Source: Vesta saturnalis
Taxonomy: Eukaryota > Arthropoda > Insecta > Coleoptera > Lampyridae
Direction: 5' to 3'
DNA length: 64,000 nt
Assembly: GCA_036346205.1 (NCBI GenBank)
Contig: JARFJB010000408.1
Coordinates: 753,501-817,500 of the forward strand
Part shown: positions 47,105 through 59,320 of the stretch, piece after piece
How positions within the stretch are numbered: position 1 is the first letter of the stretch
Layout of the letters: each line of letters starts with the position of its first letter
Notes under the pieces: model-generated
Database searches by the model: none
Seen by the model: only the letters and a program-made list of their open reading frames with translations
Told to the model about the DNA's origin: nothing
Made by a program: the position numbers and the translations under genes

Positions 47105-47674
47105 ATTTTTCTTCAGAACTTAAATAACAGCCCGATTCGTCAAGATTAAAAATTCTTCGTGAGTTCTTAGGGTTTTCTTCAAAATTATTTGTGCTAAATA
47201 AACTTTTACCCTTGCAAAACACGATTTTATGGCATCCTCAGTTAAGAACTGCGGTACTCGTTTAGATATCTCGAGATGTCTTTTTAAAAATTCCTGATAC
47301 CATTTTCGACCATTTTTAAAGGGATTGTCTCTTTTCAGATCAAGTACCAATTTGGCTACCGACTCTAACAACTGATGTTTTGTAACTGGAAATCCCAATT
47401 CTCCTAAGTATAGTATCAACTGTACAAGTTTTCTTTCTTCAGCTTCAGATAATACTGATGAGGGTCCACAATTTTCACTTTTGCTATATTTGTTACTAAT
47501 TTTATCTATTATCGTTGTTTTTGGCAGACTAAACATTTTTAATGCCTTTTCTATGCTCATACCACTGTTTATTTCGTTTAGAGCATTTTTGACAGATTTT
47601 TGGGAATAGTTGTCTTGTTTTTTTCTCTTCTTTTTCCATTTTATATCTAAAGGACCAAATAACGTTATTGACAC
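47105..47674 (-). pseudogene. pogo-like transposase 2, N-terminal half
   Basis: The frame opens MSITLFGPLDIKWKKKRKKQ; the family start is probably the Met or codon just before the basic KWKKKRKK run. Next come a Psq-type HTH (residues about 25-65), a linker GPSSVLSEAEERKLVQLILY and the CENP-B-like domain with FKNGRKWYQEFLKRHLEIS. A one-base shift near 47165 moves the first catalytic block (IFNLDESGCYL) out of frame. Beyond it, SADG-type residues (TICADGSLRPPLCLYP) and MPKGWGIG lead to the duplication edge at 46933. DNA binding is its expected role; the gene as a whole is dead. Confidence 0.85.
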
Positions 47675-48481
47675 TATTCATCACATATGCTCGGAAATAA
47701 GTTCATTTGGAAAAGAACTGAACCTAACCTCCGACCGCTTAGAAATTGTAGGAAACATAGTTAATATCTCTAAATAAATTTGGTTTACACCTTTTACTCA
47801 ATATTATACTTTCCCTAGTATGCCAAGTAGAAATTCAACTCTAATGTAATAAAAGAGTGTAATTTTTATACAGAATTAATATGTTTGTCTTCGTTACCGA
47901 GAAAACGAAACCAATATTTTTGCACAATTTTTAAATGCCTTTTAAAAGCAGTTTCCATAGGTCGAAAGTTGGTCCCAATTTAAAGTATATTTTAAACGTT
48001 CTCAACGTATACATAAATAAGCCAATAACATCTCACTGATTAACTTTTTAGCGCTTTAATATAACCTGTAAATTTACCTTTTGCCGAGCAGTGGTCGGTA
48101 TTATTATCAGGAGAATTCACTTGAAAGCGACTCGCTCAATACCTAATTCTGGTTTATAAACTATAACGAATGACAGGAAACAAACCGTGGCGCGTCAGAA
48201 GTAGTGGCGACGTGGCAATACAAAAATTGTAAAATAATTACTGTTTAGTGCGGAAGTTTGAAAATATTAAGGAAAAACTCAAGCGGTATAAAATGTCAAA
48301 TGTTATGATTATGAGATGACAATCGTAGAACCTTAGAATTGCAAGGAGTACTTGATTCTGTGAACCTTAGCAGTGACCTCGTGTTTTGTCAATAATCAAT
48401 GATTTATAAATTTAATAGGTTTTATTACATGCTAGGTGTTTTTCTAACTTCGGTTACTTTTGATTAGATTAAGGTTCTTAC

Positions 48482-48482
<1 letters not shown>

Positions 48483-48573
<91 letters not shown>
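48483..48573. repeat. T51A40 homopolymer palindrome
   Basis: Fifty-one T followed at once by forty A. It replaces 185 bp present in the other copy of duplication A. It has the symmetry of a perfect hairpin. Confidence 0.97.
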
Positions 48574-48578
<5 letters not shown>

Positions 48579-48734
48579 TTCTCCACACATTATTAGTACA
48601 CAGATGTCAAAATGCTGCTGAAACTATTGTGCTGTATGTTAAAACGCACTTTACAACAGTTGTATCTGCTGCATTCGGTTAGCATGGTATATACTAATTT
48701 CTGCTGTATAAAGATTGAATTTTAATGAATTGTT

Positions 48735-51311
48735 TTTGACACATTTTTTTAAAATTAGATTAAGCTCGTCTCCCCAATACTTCCAATATAAGGTTTCATT
48801 ACGTTGTACAGGGTATTTCAAAAGTTATGGTCAATTGTACACGAAAATCATTCTTATTTAAACGTCCTGTATACCCTAGGCAGAACAACCTAACAATAAT
48901 TTTTTCCAGGCATAACTTTTTGACATTGGTATAGTGTTACGAGAAAGTGCTATTTCTTTATTATTGTACCAATTGAATATAGAGCGAGCCAAAACTCGAA
49001 CACATGATTTTGTCAATTTTTTCAAGCTTATTTTAAAAAGTGAAAATACACTTTATGTTCTTTCATTTTTATTAAGCACTCCCTTATAGCTAAAATCGTT
49101 AATTTCTGAGATATTTTCGGGGATAGTATAACTAGTCTTATGATTATCATCGGTGAAAGCTCGAGTTAAACCGATCTTCTACAGGTTTTAACAAGTGGTG
49201 TCATCGATTATAAATCATAACACGTGCTATATTTGGTAAGAGAATATAATGAACATTAATAGAAAATATATTTTTTAAAGTTTACAATTTTAAATGATCT
49301 GTCACTTTGATAGTAAATATTACAGTTGCAAGATAATCAATACAATTATTTATTTCTTTGAAACTTTTTGTCACTTTGACAGTAAATTATTTTATTCATT
49401 ATAATCAAGCGACAGTCAACATGCGGTGATAAAATTATCACCGACTTGATAGCCTATTCTGCGATTTTGTTTTTGTATTTTAACCAATGAAAGTAATCAA
49501 AAATGTACCATGTGACATGTAAGTTATATTCTCAGTTTAATAACACAGAGATTTTTTTAACAATTTCTATTATAACAAGCTAGCCGTGAACAAATGACAG
49601 ATAGATATTATTCAGTAATAATTAGTAGCTTGTCATTTAACAAACTTCTTTGAGATTGTGTAGTGTTTATTAATTTGTAAACACTTAAATACTGTTTAAA
49701 ATGAACTTTCCTGTTGAGGAATTAACAGACATGATATGGGTACTGGGAGAATGTATGAAAAATTGTTTATTAGCACAAAGAATTTACAAAGAGATATATC
49801 CCGCACGAAAACAACCCGAGAAAATAACGTTGGAAAGGTTAGTACATCATTTTAATCGTACGAGTTCAGTAATCTATGAAAAAAGGAAAGAACGATACCT
49901 GTACTTACCGAGGAAAATGAATTAAACGTCATGATTGAAGTTGCGCATAATCCACATGTTAGTACAAGTGAAATCTCGCGTCAGCATGATATTAGTGACA
50001 GGTCCGTCCGAAGAATACTGCGTAAGAATAAAATGCATCCATACCATATCCAGTTGCATCAAGAGTTACTCGAAGTTGGCTATCCCAGAAGGGGTGCTTT
50101 TTGTGAATGGGTTCAACAACAAATCCACAATCAGGCGGATTTCTTTGATTTTGTCCTCTTTGGAGACGAAGCCACGTTTCATAAAAATGGAACTGTGAAT
50201 AGACACAATTTCCATTATTATTCGACAAGTAATCCCCTTCTTATAGCAACGCATAGTCAAACTAGGTGGTCTTTGAATGTTTGGGGTGGTATAGTTGGAG
50301 ATCACGTAATTGGACCACATTTTTTAGATGGAACAGTGAATGGGCAGGTTTATTTGGACTTTTTAGAAAGTCATTTACCATTACTGTAGGCAAACGTTCC
50401 TTTTAACATTCGTCAAAGAATGTGGTTGTTACACGATGGAACTCCGGTACATCACACTAGATTAATTGATAATCATATTCATACCCATTTTACTGGAAGA
50501 TGGGTGGGAAGTGGAGGACCCATTGCACGGCCAGCTCGTTCACCAGTGTTAAGTAAAATTGACTTCTTCAAGTGGGGTTATGTAAAAAATCGAGTGTATC
50601 AAATACCTCCAACCACACAAGATGATACGAAGAATAGAATACGAGAATCATTCCAGAGTATTAATGTAGAAATGTTAAGAAATGTCAGTCGAGAATTTGA
50701 AGATCCACTGTAATGCTGTATTGATGTTTTCGGTGGACATTTTGAACATTTATTATGAAATTAATTAATTTTATAAGAATTTTGTCTTAATAACCGATAT
50801 TTTTTGAATTTTTTATAATAATCTGTCACACTTTTATTTGTTCACGGCTAATTTGTTATAATACAAATTTAGAAAGAAATCTCTTTCTGTTATTAAATTG
50901 AAAATATCTCAGAAATTAACGATTATAGGGAGTGCTTAATAAAAATGAAAGAACATAAAGTGTATTTTCACTTTTTAAAATAAAATACAGAGTGAGCCAT
51001 TTGAAAAAATTGACAGAATCATGTGTTCGAGTTTTGGCTCGCTCTATACTCAATTGGTGCAATAATAAAGAAAATGTCAAAAAGTTATGCCTGGAAAAAA
51101 TTATTGTTAGGTTGTTCTGTTTAGGGTATACAGGACGTTGAAAGGAGAATGACTTTCGTGTATAATTGACCATAACTTTTGAAATACCCTGTATAACGTA
51201 ATGAAAATGGGAATCATGGGGAGATGAGCTTAATCTAAATTTGAAATAATATATAGGGTGTCCCATTTAAAAAAGTATGTTTGGTTCACCCTGGCAACAT
51301 GTAACACCCTG
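48735..51311 (+). mobile_element. Tc1/mariner-type transposon E (DD41D)
   Basis: The right arm (about 50836-51311) ends AACACCCTG followed by TA. The left arm matches it from about 48735 to 49134 and again at 49569-49605 (inverse of the TTTGTTCACGGCTA block at 50836), with about 430 bp of extra sequence between. Internal TACAGGGTATTTCAAAAG boxes occur in both arms. The left tip is not clear. One rightward transposase lies between. Both arms are partly copied elsewhere by duplications A and B. Confidence 0.8.
49701..50758 (+). pseudogene. DD41D transposase of transposon E
   Basis: ATG 49701 starts MNFPVEELTDMIWVLGECMK and continues AQRIYKEIYPARKQPEK. One frameshift in an A-rich run (about 49885) leads into TEENELNVMIEVAHNPHVST, the HTH ISDRSVRRILRKNKMHPYHI, and the DDE core: FVLFGDEATF (first Asp, about 50160), MWLLHDGTPVHHT (second, about 50435) and RSPVLSKIDFFKWGYVK (third, about 50540), with 41 residues between the last two. 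In-frame stops at 50387 and 50711 interrupt it; the true end is 50758 after GGHFEHLL. All three Asp are present. It is closest in pattern to transposon B (FHYYS, WSLNVWGG). Confidence 0.87.
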
Positions 51312-52480
51312 TAAATACGAAAATAATTTTATAATATGAACTTTAAAGTTGCCTATAATTTTGTAATAACATTTTTGATATCTCCTTTAATAACTGATAT
51401 ATCACATTGTTGGTGCTCTGCTTTTTTAGCTCTTGGCTCCACCAAAAAAACAGCCCACTAATTCCAAAGCTACCATTATAATAAATATGCCTTGACCTTT
51501 TAACTATAAAAGGTATATAATTCCTATATTAGTTAAGTAATTTTTGTGCATATCACAACGATTACGACGATTCTTATATCTGTTATTACCTGAAATAACT
51601 ATGGAGTTTATAATGTGAAATGTTTTAAAAGCAAGTATCGACACCGTTAGAAATTACTACGTAATTACTTGCACCTGAACCTAATTCTTAAGTTAGATTA
51701 AGTACCTTTGAATTAGGTAAAAGAATTTAATGTAGTGTTATTGTTTACCACAATTATTTATTTCAATATAATAGTCAGTCACAAGTGACTATTCTTAAAC
51801 ATATAATTTTCGGTAAGAAGAATCTTCATAATACTATAAATATTAATATAAGAATTTTGATTATCGGATCTCTTATGTTATGAAAAAAATTGTTACGAGA
51901 TGAAACTAAAATTTAAGTTAAACTTATTTATTTAAATATTTAAAGTGAATTGTGTAGGTTTATTTAAATATATTTCACCGTGGGGGAGGTGTGAGTTAGA
52001 CCAACCGATTAACACCGATTACATATTGCAAACGGCAGGAGATCGATAAACAATGATGGTCCACAAAATTACTAAGCCTACCCGGTGAATATTTAACAAT
52101 AGCACAGATAAACAGACAATATAAACAATAAAAAAATGTCTATAACAACATGCTGTTCATGTAGTTGTATTATAATCTAAATATGGTAATGGAAACTTAC
52201 GTTTTTTTTTTTTTTTACATTTTGTTGTGTAATCCATTAAGTATTTGTGTTATTAGTATAAGTAATATTTTACTAGAAAAAATATCGTTTTAATTAGAGG
52301 TATTACTTTTAATCTTAAATCTAAATTATGTAAAACCTCTTTAACCGAATATGGTAGAAAATGTAAGCTGAAGTAAATGTAAGGTATGGTATTGAAATAT
52401 TCATTATTTTAATCATTCTTTCCCTGTTAAGTAGGATCTTGAGATTTAAAAAAGTTTTCATGAAAACTTTGTTACACCAA

Positions 52481-52525
52481 TAAAAATACGGAGTGAATAG
52501 TCGTACACGGTTTTCGTGTAAGTTT
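52481..52525 (+). repeat. Palindromic inverted end, left member (copy B1)
   Basis: TAAAAATACGGAGTGAATAG is followed by CGTACACGGTTTTCGTGTA, in which TACACG and CGTGTA pair around GTTTT. The inverse of the same sequence lies at 59543-59590 and 63025-63072. They look like terminal repeats of an element that surrounds the Sailor-type one. Confidence 0.6.
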
Positions 52526-52586
52526 GGCCGTGGTACACGCGTTCAATTAATATAACAAAAAGTTATAGAACCAATGTTCAATCTAC

Positions 52587-52615
52587 TAGAGTAGAAATAC
52601 TTTCAGAACAACACA
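52587..52615 (+). repeat. Left terminal repeat of Sailor-type element (copy B1)
   Basis: TAGAGTAGAAATACTTTCAG and the following AACAACACA match the inverse of 62246-62274. A further weaker match (GCCAGTGGCGTTGCGCG against GCCGTCGCGTGCGCAAC) lies about 50 bp further in. Confidence 0.65.
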
Positions 52616-53664
52616 ATGAGTCATGAAAACCTGCGCGAAAATCAGCTGGTTTGCCAGTGGCGTTGCGCGAAAATTTCATAAATATGGGTTATGGAGTTAA
52701 ACAAAAAAGTTACAAATTGAAGTTAAACCAAGCGATAATTTATATAAGACTATGTTTTGTGAAATTTAGCAATTATAGCATAGTTTATAAGATTACAAAT
52801 AGGCGCAGTTTTGTTTTGGAGCTCCTTGAATACTTGTCATCAACAATGTCTGCTGAATAACTTTATTTACAGATTAACAAAATGATCTATACAAAAGTAC
52901 AATCTTATAATTTATCCTAAACTACTGTAAAATGATACATGTACCCGTAAAGCATGAAAGAAAACCTTAATATCCGGCTCTTTGAGGGCAGTTTAATAGT
53001 ATGTTGAATATGTTGAAACTTAATAAACCAAATATACCATTTGAAACGCCCCAAAAAGCATATTGTATTTTAGAAAACTACGAGTTCACATTAATTAAAA
53101 CGCTTTCAAATTAATAACACAAGTAGTAAAGGAACAAAGAGTAACCGCACCAGATTCTTATTAGTTTGAATGCGATTACTTATTACTTTGGGTTAGGAGT
53201 AAATTATTCAAAAATTTTTTTTAAATTTATTTATTCACAAACAGAATATAAATTGAACACGTAAATATTTACAGAAATATAAAATGCTAACTCAAAAATG
53301 AATTGAGAATTATAATTACATCTTTCACTAAATTATGCCACAAAACAACTTATGACAAAAATCTAATCATAGGAAATTACAATTGCTAAAGTTTATTTTT
53401 AGTATACCTAATGTAAAGTTCTGGTAAATAGGTTATCATAAATACATACAAAAACAATTAAGAAATGATAGACTTTGTTTTAGGGTTTAAACAATTGAAT
53501 CAACACACTTCATTTTGGTTGAAACTACACATTCACCTTAGTTTTATAAAATTCACAAAACATTAAATAGATCACGATATAAGGTGTGTTTCATTGTGGG
53601 AACTGAACAAGTTGCAAAGTACCTATAATGTGTGTAAATTGTAAATATTCCCTAATAAATTATT

Positions 53665-54310
53665 TTATTCTGTGCTCGGTCCTGCTTGTTGTAAGTCAGA
53701 GTCAGGTAATAGAGAAATTACAAGATCCCCCTCATCTTTATCATCGGAAGATTCTTCAGTAGATTCATCTGAATCGCCTGTATTCACAACGAATCTAAAA
53801 TCATCATATGATTTGTCAAACATGTGTTCTTTGTACTTGTATTCTTCAACTACTTTAAAAACATGTGTACATATGTTTGCCCAATCTTCAGGAGTTATCG
53901 TGGCAAATTTTTCTTCAGCTAATTTTATTACATTCTTTAATTTAAAGGTAGTATTTCTAGATGCAACGTACTGCTTCACTGCAGCCCATATTTTCTCAAT
54001 TGGGTTTAGTTCTGGATGATACGGAGGAAGTCTAAGCACTATATGGTCATGTTTTGCTAATTCAGTATCTAAAATATACTGTTTGCACTTTGACTTATGC
54101 TTCTTGATTATTGCATACAACACAGGTTTTGTTGAAAGAGGATCATGCATAATTGAATGTTGACGAAGCTACATAATCATATCGTCCTTTTTGGTCATGG
54201 ATGTTGGATCTTTATTTATTACCATATTGTGATATGATGCATTATATCAACGACAAGTGAAGCTCGCTTTGTTATATTCGGCAACAGCTGTTCTGTACCC
54301 ACTGCATAAA
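53665..54310 (-). pseudogene. Sailor-type (DD82E) transposase, 3' part (copy B1)
   Basis: It is the same as 57163-57816 and is cut at the duplication junction, so it lacks the first catalytic block and N-terminus. From right to left it carries the second-Asp block (VVD then NASYHNMVINKDP after a frame slip), a stop in place of Trp, MHDPLSTKPVLYAIIKKH, and LPPYHPELNPIEKIWAAVKQ with the catalytic Glu. An acidic tail ends at 53665 with QQAGPSTE. It is described in full under 57163-58729. Confidence 0.85.
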
Positions 54311-55972
54311 ATTTGTTCACGGCTAATTTGTTATAATAAAATTTAGAAAGAAATCTCTTTCTGTTATTAAATTGAAAATATCTCAGAAATTAACGATTAT
54401 AGGAGTGCTTAATAAAAATGAAAGAACATAAAGTGTATTTTCACTTTTTAAAATAAAATACAGAGTGAGCCATTTGAAAAAATTGACAGAATCATGTGTT
54501 CGAGTTTTGGCTCGCTCTATACTCAATTGGTGCAATAATAAAGAAAATGTCAAAAAGTTATGCCTGGAAAAAATTATTGTTAGGTTGTTCTGTTTAGGGT
54601 ATACAGGACGTTGAAAGGAGAATGACTTTCGTGTATAATTGACCATAACTTTTGAAATACCCTGTATAACGTAATGAAAATGGGAATCATGGGGGAGATG
54701 AGCTTAATCTAAATTTGAAATAATATATAGGGTGTCCCATTTAAAAAAAAGTATGTTTGGTTCACCCTGGCAACATGTAACACCCTGTAAATACGAAAAT
54801 AATTTTATAATATGAACTTTAAAGTTGCCTATAATTTTTGTAAGTAACATTTTTTGATATCTCCTTTAATAACTGATATATCACATTGTTGGTGCTCTGC
54901 TTTTTTTTAGCTCTTGGCTCCCACCAAAAAAAAACAGCCCACTAATTCCAAAGCTACCATTATAATAAATATGCCTTGACCTTTTTAACTATAAAAGGTA
55001 TATAATTCCTATATTAGTTAAGTAATTTTTGTGCATATCACAACGATTACGACGATTCTTATATCTGTTATTACTCTGAAATAACTATGGAGTTTATAAT
55101 GTGAAATGTTTTAAAAGCAAGTATCGACACCGTTAGAAATTACTACGTAATTACTTACTGCACCTGAACCTAATTCTTAAGTTAGATTAAGTACCTTTGA
55201 ATTAGGTAAAAGAATTTAATGTAGTGTGTATTGTTTACCACAATTATTTATTTCAATATAATAGTCAGTCACAAGTGACTATTCTTAAACATATAATTTT
55301 CGGTAAGAAGAATCTTCATAATACTATAAATATTAATATAAGAATTTTGATTATCGGATCTCTTATGTTATGAAAAAAATTGTTACGAGATGAAACTAAA
55401 ATTTAAGTTAAACTTATTTATTTAAATATTTAAAGTGAATTGTGTAGGTTTATTTAAATATATATTCACCGTGGGGGAGGTGTGAGTTAGACCAACCGAT
55501 TAACACCGATTACATATTGCAAACGGCAGGAGATCGATAAACAATGATGGTCCACAAAATTACTAAGCCTACCCGGTGAATATTTAACAATAGCACAGAT
55601 AAACAGACAATATAAACAATAAAAAAATGTCTATAACAACATGCTGTTCATGTAGTTGTATTATAATCTAAATATGGTAATGGAAACTTACGTTTTTTTT
55701 TTTTACATTTTGTTGTGTAATCCATTAAGTATTTGTGTTATTAGTATAAGTAATATTTTAATAGAAAAAATATCGTTTTAATTAGAGGTATTACTTTTAA
55801 TCTTAAATCTAAATTATGTAAAACCTCTTTTTAACCGAATATGTAGGTAGAAAATGTAAGCTGAAGTAAATGTAAGGTATGGTATTGAAATATTCATTAT
55901 TTTAATCATTCTTTCCCTGTTAAGTAGGATCTTGAGATTTAAAAAAGTTTTCATGAAAACTTTGTTACACCA

Positions 55973-56017
55973 ATAAAAATACGGAGTGAATAGTCGTACA
56001 CGGTTTTCGTGTAAGTT
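55973..56017 (+). repeat. Palindromic inverted end, left member (copy B2)
   Basis: Duplicate of 52481-52525. Confidence 0.6.
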
Positions 56018-56079
56018 TGGCCGTGGTACACGCGTTCAATTAATATAACAAAAAGTTATAGAACCAATGTTCAATCTAC

Positions 56080-56108
56080 TAGAGTAGAAATACTTTCAGA
56101 ACAACACA
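56080..56108 (+). repeat. Left terminal repeat of Sailor-type element (copy B2)
   Basis: Duplicate of 52587-52615. This copy is contiguous with the more complete transposase. Confidence 0.65.
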
Positions 56109-57162
56109 ATGAGTCATGAAAACCTGCGCGAAAATCAGCTGGTTTGCCAGTGGCGTTGCGCGAAAATTTCATAAATATGGGTTATGGAGTTAAACAAAAA
56201 AGTTACAAATTGAAGTTAAACCAAGCGATAATTTATATAAGACTATGTTTTGTGAAATTTAGCAATTATAGCATAGTTTATAAGATTACAAATAGGCGCA
56301 GTTTTGTTTTGGAGCTCCTTGAATACTTGTCATCAACAATGTCTGCTGAATAACTTTATTTACAGATTAACAAAATGATCTATACAAAAGTACAATCTTA
56401 TAATTTATCCTAAACTACTGTAAAATGATACATGTACCCGTAAAGCATGAAAGAAAACCTTAACATCCGGCTCTTTGAGGGCAGTTTAATAGTATGTTGA
56501 ATATGTTGAAACTTAATAAACCAAATATACCATTTGAAACGCCCCCAAAAAAGCATATTGTATTTTAGAAAACTACGAGTTCACATTAATTAAAACGCTT
56601 TCAAATTAATAACACAAGTAGTAAAGGAACAAAGAGTAACCGCACCAGATTCTTATTAGTTTGAATGCGATTACTTATTACTTTGGGTTAGGAGTAAATT
56701 ATTCAAAAATTTTTTTTAAATTTATTTATTCACAAACAGAATATAAATTGAACACGTAAATATTTACAGAAATATAAAATGCTAACTCATAAAAATGAAT
56801 TGAGAATTATAATTACATCTTTCACTAAAATTATGCCACAAAACAACTTATGACAAAAATCTAATCATAGGAAATTACAATTGCTAAAGTTTATTTTTAG
56901 TATACCTAATGTAAAGTTCTGGTAAATAGGTTATCATAAATACATACAAAAACAATTAAGAAATGATAGACTTTGTTTTAGGGTTTAAACAATTGAATCA
57001 ACACACTTCATTTTGGTTGAAACTACACATTCACCTTAGTTTTATAAAATTCACAAAACATTAAATAGATCACGATATAAGGTGTGTTTCATTGTGGGAA
57101 CTGAACAAGTTGCAAAGTACCTATAATGGGTGTAAATTGTAAATATTCCCTAATAAATTATT

Positions 57163-58729
57163 TTATTCTGTGCTCGGTCCTGCTTGTTGTAAGTCAGAGT
57201 CAGGTAATAGAGAAATTACAAGATCCCCCTCATCTTTATCATCGGAAGATTCTTCAGTAGATTCATCTGAATCGCCTGTATTCACAACGAATCTAAAATC
57301 ATCATATGATTTGTCAAACATGTGTTCTTTGTACTTGTATTCTTCAACTACTTTAAAAACATGTGTACATATGTTTGCCCAATCTTCAGGAGTTATCGTG
57401 GCAAATTTTTCTTCAGCTAATTTTATTACATTCTTTAATTTAAAGGTAGTATTTCTAGATGCAACGTACTGCTTCACTGCAGCCCATATTTTCTCAATTG
57501 GGTTTAGTTCTGGATGATACGGAGGAAGTCTAAGCACTATATGGTCATGTTTTGCTAATTCAGTATCTAAAATATACTGTTTGCACTTTGACTTATGCTT
57601 CTTGATTATTGCATACAACACAGGTTTTGTTGAAAGAGGATCATGCATAATTGAATGTTGACGAAGCTACATAATCATATCGTCCTTTTTGGTCATGGAT
57701 GTTGGATCTTTATTTATTACCATATTGTGATATGATGCATTATATCAACGACAAGTGAAGCTCGCTTTGTTATATTCGGCAACAGCTGCTTCTGTACCCA
57801 CTGCATAAAATTTGTATGGTTCATATCGTTGTGGTAATCTCCTGATGTACTTCCTATAATTAACAAGATTTAGTTTTAGACTAAAATTATGATAATTATC
57901 TCGCACCTGATTTGAACATAAGTAGTGCATTATTAACAAAACCTTCAGATCCACCAGCATGTACCATGATAACACGTGGACCTTTGCCAATAGGTTTTTT
58001 AAAACCCAGAGTAGAATTATCTGTCCAATTTTTTGGGTTTGTATGACAACTGTTGATATAGGACTCATCTGTAAAAATAATTGGTCTCTTATCTTGAATG
58101 CATTGCTACAGTTGACGTAAATATTGGATACGTTTTAAGCGTATGTCATATGATTGCATCAGAACCTTCCTTTTATCAACAGTGTTGCACCATCTACAAA
58201 TTTATGCAATAAGTTATATGAGTGAATGTCACAAATAGTTATATGATTTACCGAAAACCCAATTTTTTAATAATCTTTCCAAAAGTCGAAAGTCCACCTT
58301 TAAAATCAATACCCCTTTGCAGAATTTTATTGTGGATACCTGCTAATTTAAATGTAATTATATTTACCATGTAAAAATTGTTTCATTACCTTTTAGCGTA
58401 GGCACTCTCTTTTCAATAACATAAAAATTATGTATAATGGATTTTATCTGCTCCAATTCCCCCTGATACAAATTACTTTTAGGGTTTGGTCTGTTTTTAT
58501 TTTTTCTAGGTGAAGAAAACTTTGTTGCTTTGCCTTGGGAAATTTCCTTCATATCTGATATAACTATCTTCGTAGCAGCTAAAATTCTCTCCTTAAAGTT
58601 TGACAAAGGGATTGTCACTCCCTCCTTGGCTTCTTTTGTCATGAATTCTATGACGTTTGCAACAATTTCTCGAGGTTGACTGTGCAGAATCTTTCCACGA
58701 ACGCCGATCTGTTTCGATTTGTTTGCCAT
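57163..58729 (-). pseudogene. Sailor-type (DD82E) IS630-family transposase, most complete copy
   Basis: ATG at 58729 starts MANKSKQIGVRGKILHSQPR, then IANVIEF-type helices and ISDMKEISQGKATKF, a basic linker, and an N-terminal HTH-like part to about 58364. Next frames give GIDFKGGLSTFGRLLKNW and LMQSYDIRLKRIQYLRQL, then IIFTDESYINSCHTNP (first Asp, about 58075) and GKGPRVIMVHAGGSEGFVNN. The second Asp is in VVD/NASYHN (about 57750), and the catalytic Glu is in LPPYHPELNPIEKIW (about 57500). I count 82 residues between second Asp and Glu, the DD82E signature of the Sailor group. The tail is acidic, ending at 57163. Breaks include a slip at the second Asp, a TAG for Trp and shifts near 58130-58360 (an intron there cannot be excluded). 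A SINE sits immediately upstream. Confidence 0.85.
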
Positions 58730-58736
58730 TGTTTGG

Positions 58737-59101
58737 ACCGAGCTGGTAGTGTAGTGGTGACACGATCTGCTTAGCATTCGGGAGGTAATGGGTTCGATTC
58801 CGTTACCGTCTACCTTGTATGAGGTTTTTCAGGGGTTTTCCTCATACATGTAGCGGCATGGTCACTGCGTATATGCACACCATGTGCGGCTACTTAGGCG
58901 AATGGTGGTAGTATTTTCCCCTCAGAACCCTAACTTCGTTCCTTCCGATCCTATCCTGACCACCTATCCTTAATCCCACCATGCATATATACGTAACGTA
59001 TGTATGTATGCTGGGAATCCATGATTGTGGCTGAAGGAGCTCAAGCTCAGGCAGCCCGCCCTCCCCTGGAGGGAATGAAATACGTTGACTTTTCCTTTTT
59101 T
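58737..59101 (+). mobile_element. tRNA-derived SINE, copy 2, with target duplication
   Basis: It is flanked by CCATTGTTTGG on both sides (58726-58736 and 59102-59112), an 11-bp target-site duplication. The head has A box TAGTGTAGTGG and B box GGTTCGATTCC, both fitting the polymerase III consensus. The body is the same as in copies 1 and 3. It inserted 8 bp upstream of the Sailor-type transposase ATG; the duplication overlaps the start codon, so that gene's 5' leader was displaced. This copy has several one-base losses in homopolymers relative to copy 3. Confidence 0.92.
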
Positions 59102-59320
59102 CCATTGTTTGGTGACTATAAAAGACAAAAGCGTAAAGGCGCACACAGGAACCACTACGGTCAAGCGTTAACACAGCTCTACTGGACTCCTGAGCGAAGC
59201 AAGGGATTGGTAGCACTGCTGCCTGTGGACGGCGCACCGCACTATCATAAACAGCTCCTTATGTCACAATGTAAATATAAGTATGCATAACCGCCCTTAC
59301 TTAATTCAATGTACTTATAA

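Larger units (their letters stand above)
46933..49047. repeat. Duplication A, copy 2 (ancestral position)
   Basis: It matches 43938-46149. Here it is colinear with the rest of the pogo-like gene and with transposon E, so this is the original location. A 185-bp stretch present in copy 1 (45494-45678) is replaced by T51A40 (48483-48573). Confidence 0.85.
50836..54310. repeat. Duplication B, copy 1
   Basis: A 3475-bp unit repeated directly at 54311-57816. It holds the right arm of transposon E, about 1.2 kb without recognised features (51312-52480), an inverted-end pair member, the left tip of the Sailor-type element and the 3' half of its transposase. The junction carries the 6-bp sequence ATTTGT, present at both original edges. 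Confidence 0.9.
54311..57816. repeat. Duplication B, copy 2
   Basis: It is nearly identical to 50836-54310. Differences are mostly extra bases in homopolymers and 2-4-bp repeats (for example near 54840, 54902, 55157, 55226 and 55842), with a handful of substitutions. At its right edge it is colinear with the rest of the Sailor-type gene, so its right side is the ancestral one. Confidence 0.9.

Noticed and set aside
53672..54019. Plus-strand 115-codon frame (also at 57170)
   Set aside because: Antisense shadow of the acidic tail of the Sailor-type transposase.
59000..59290. 96-codon frame sharing its C-terminal half with 62467-62766
   Set aside because: The similarity comes from duplication C at DNA level; the upstream part is SINE in one copy and the GC-rich element in the other, and no family motif is present.
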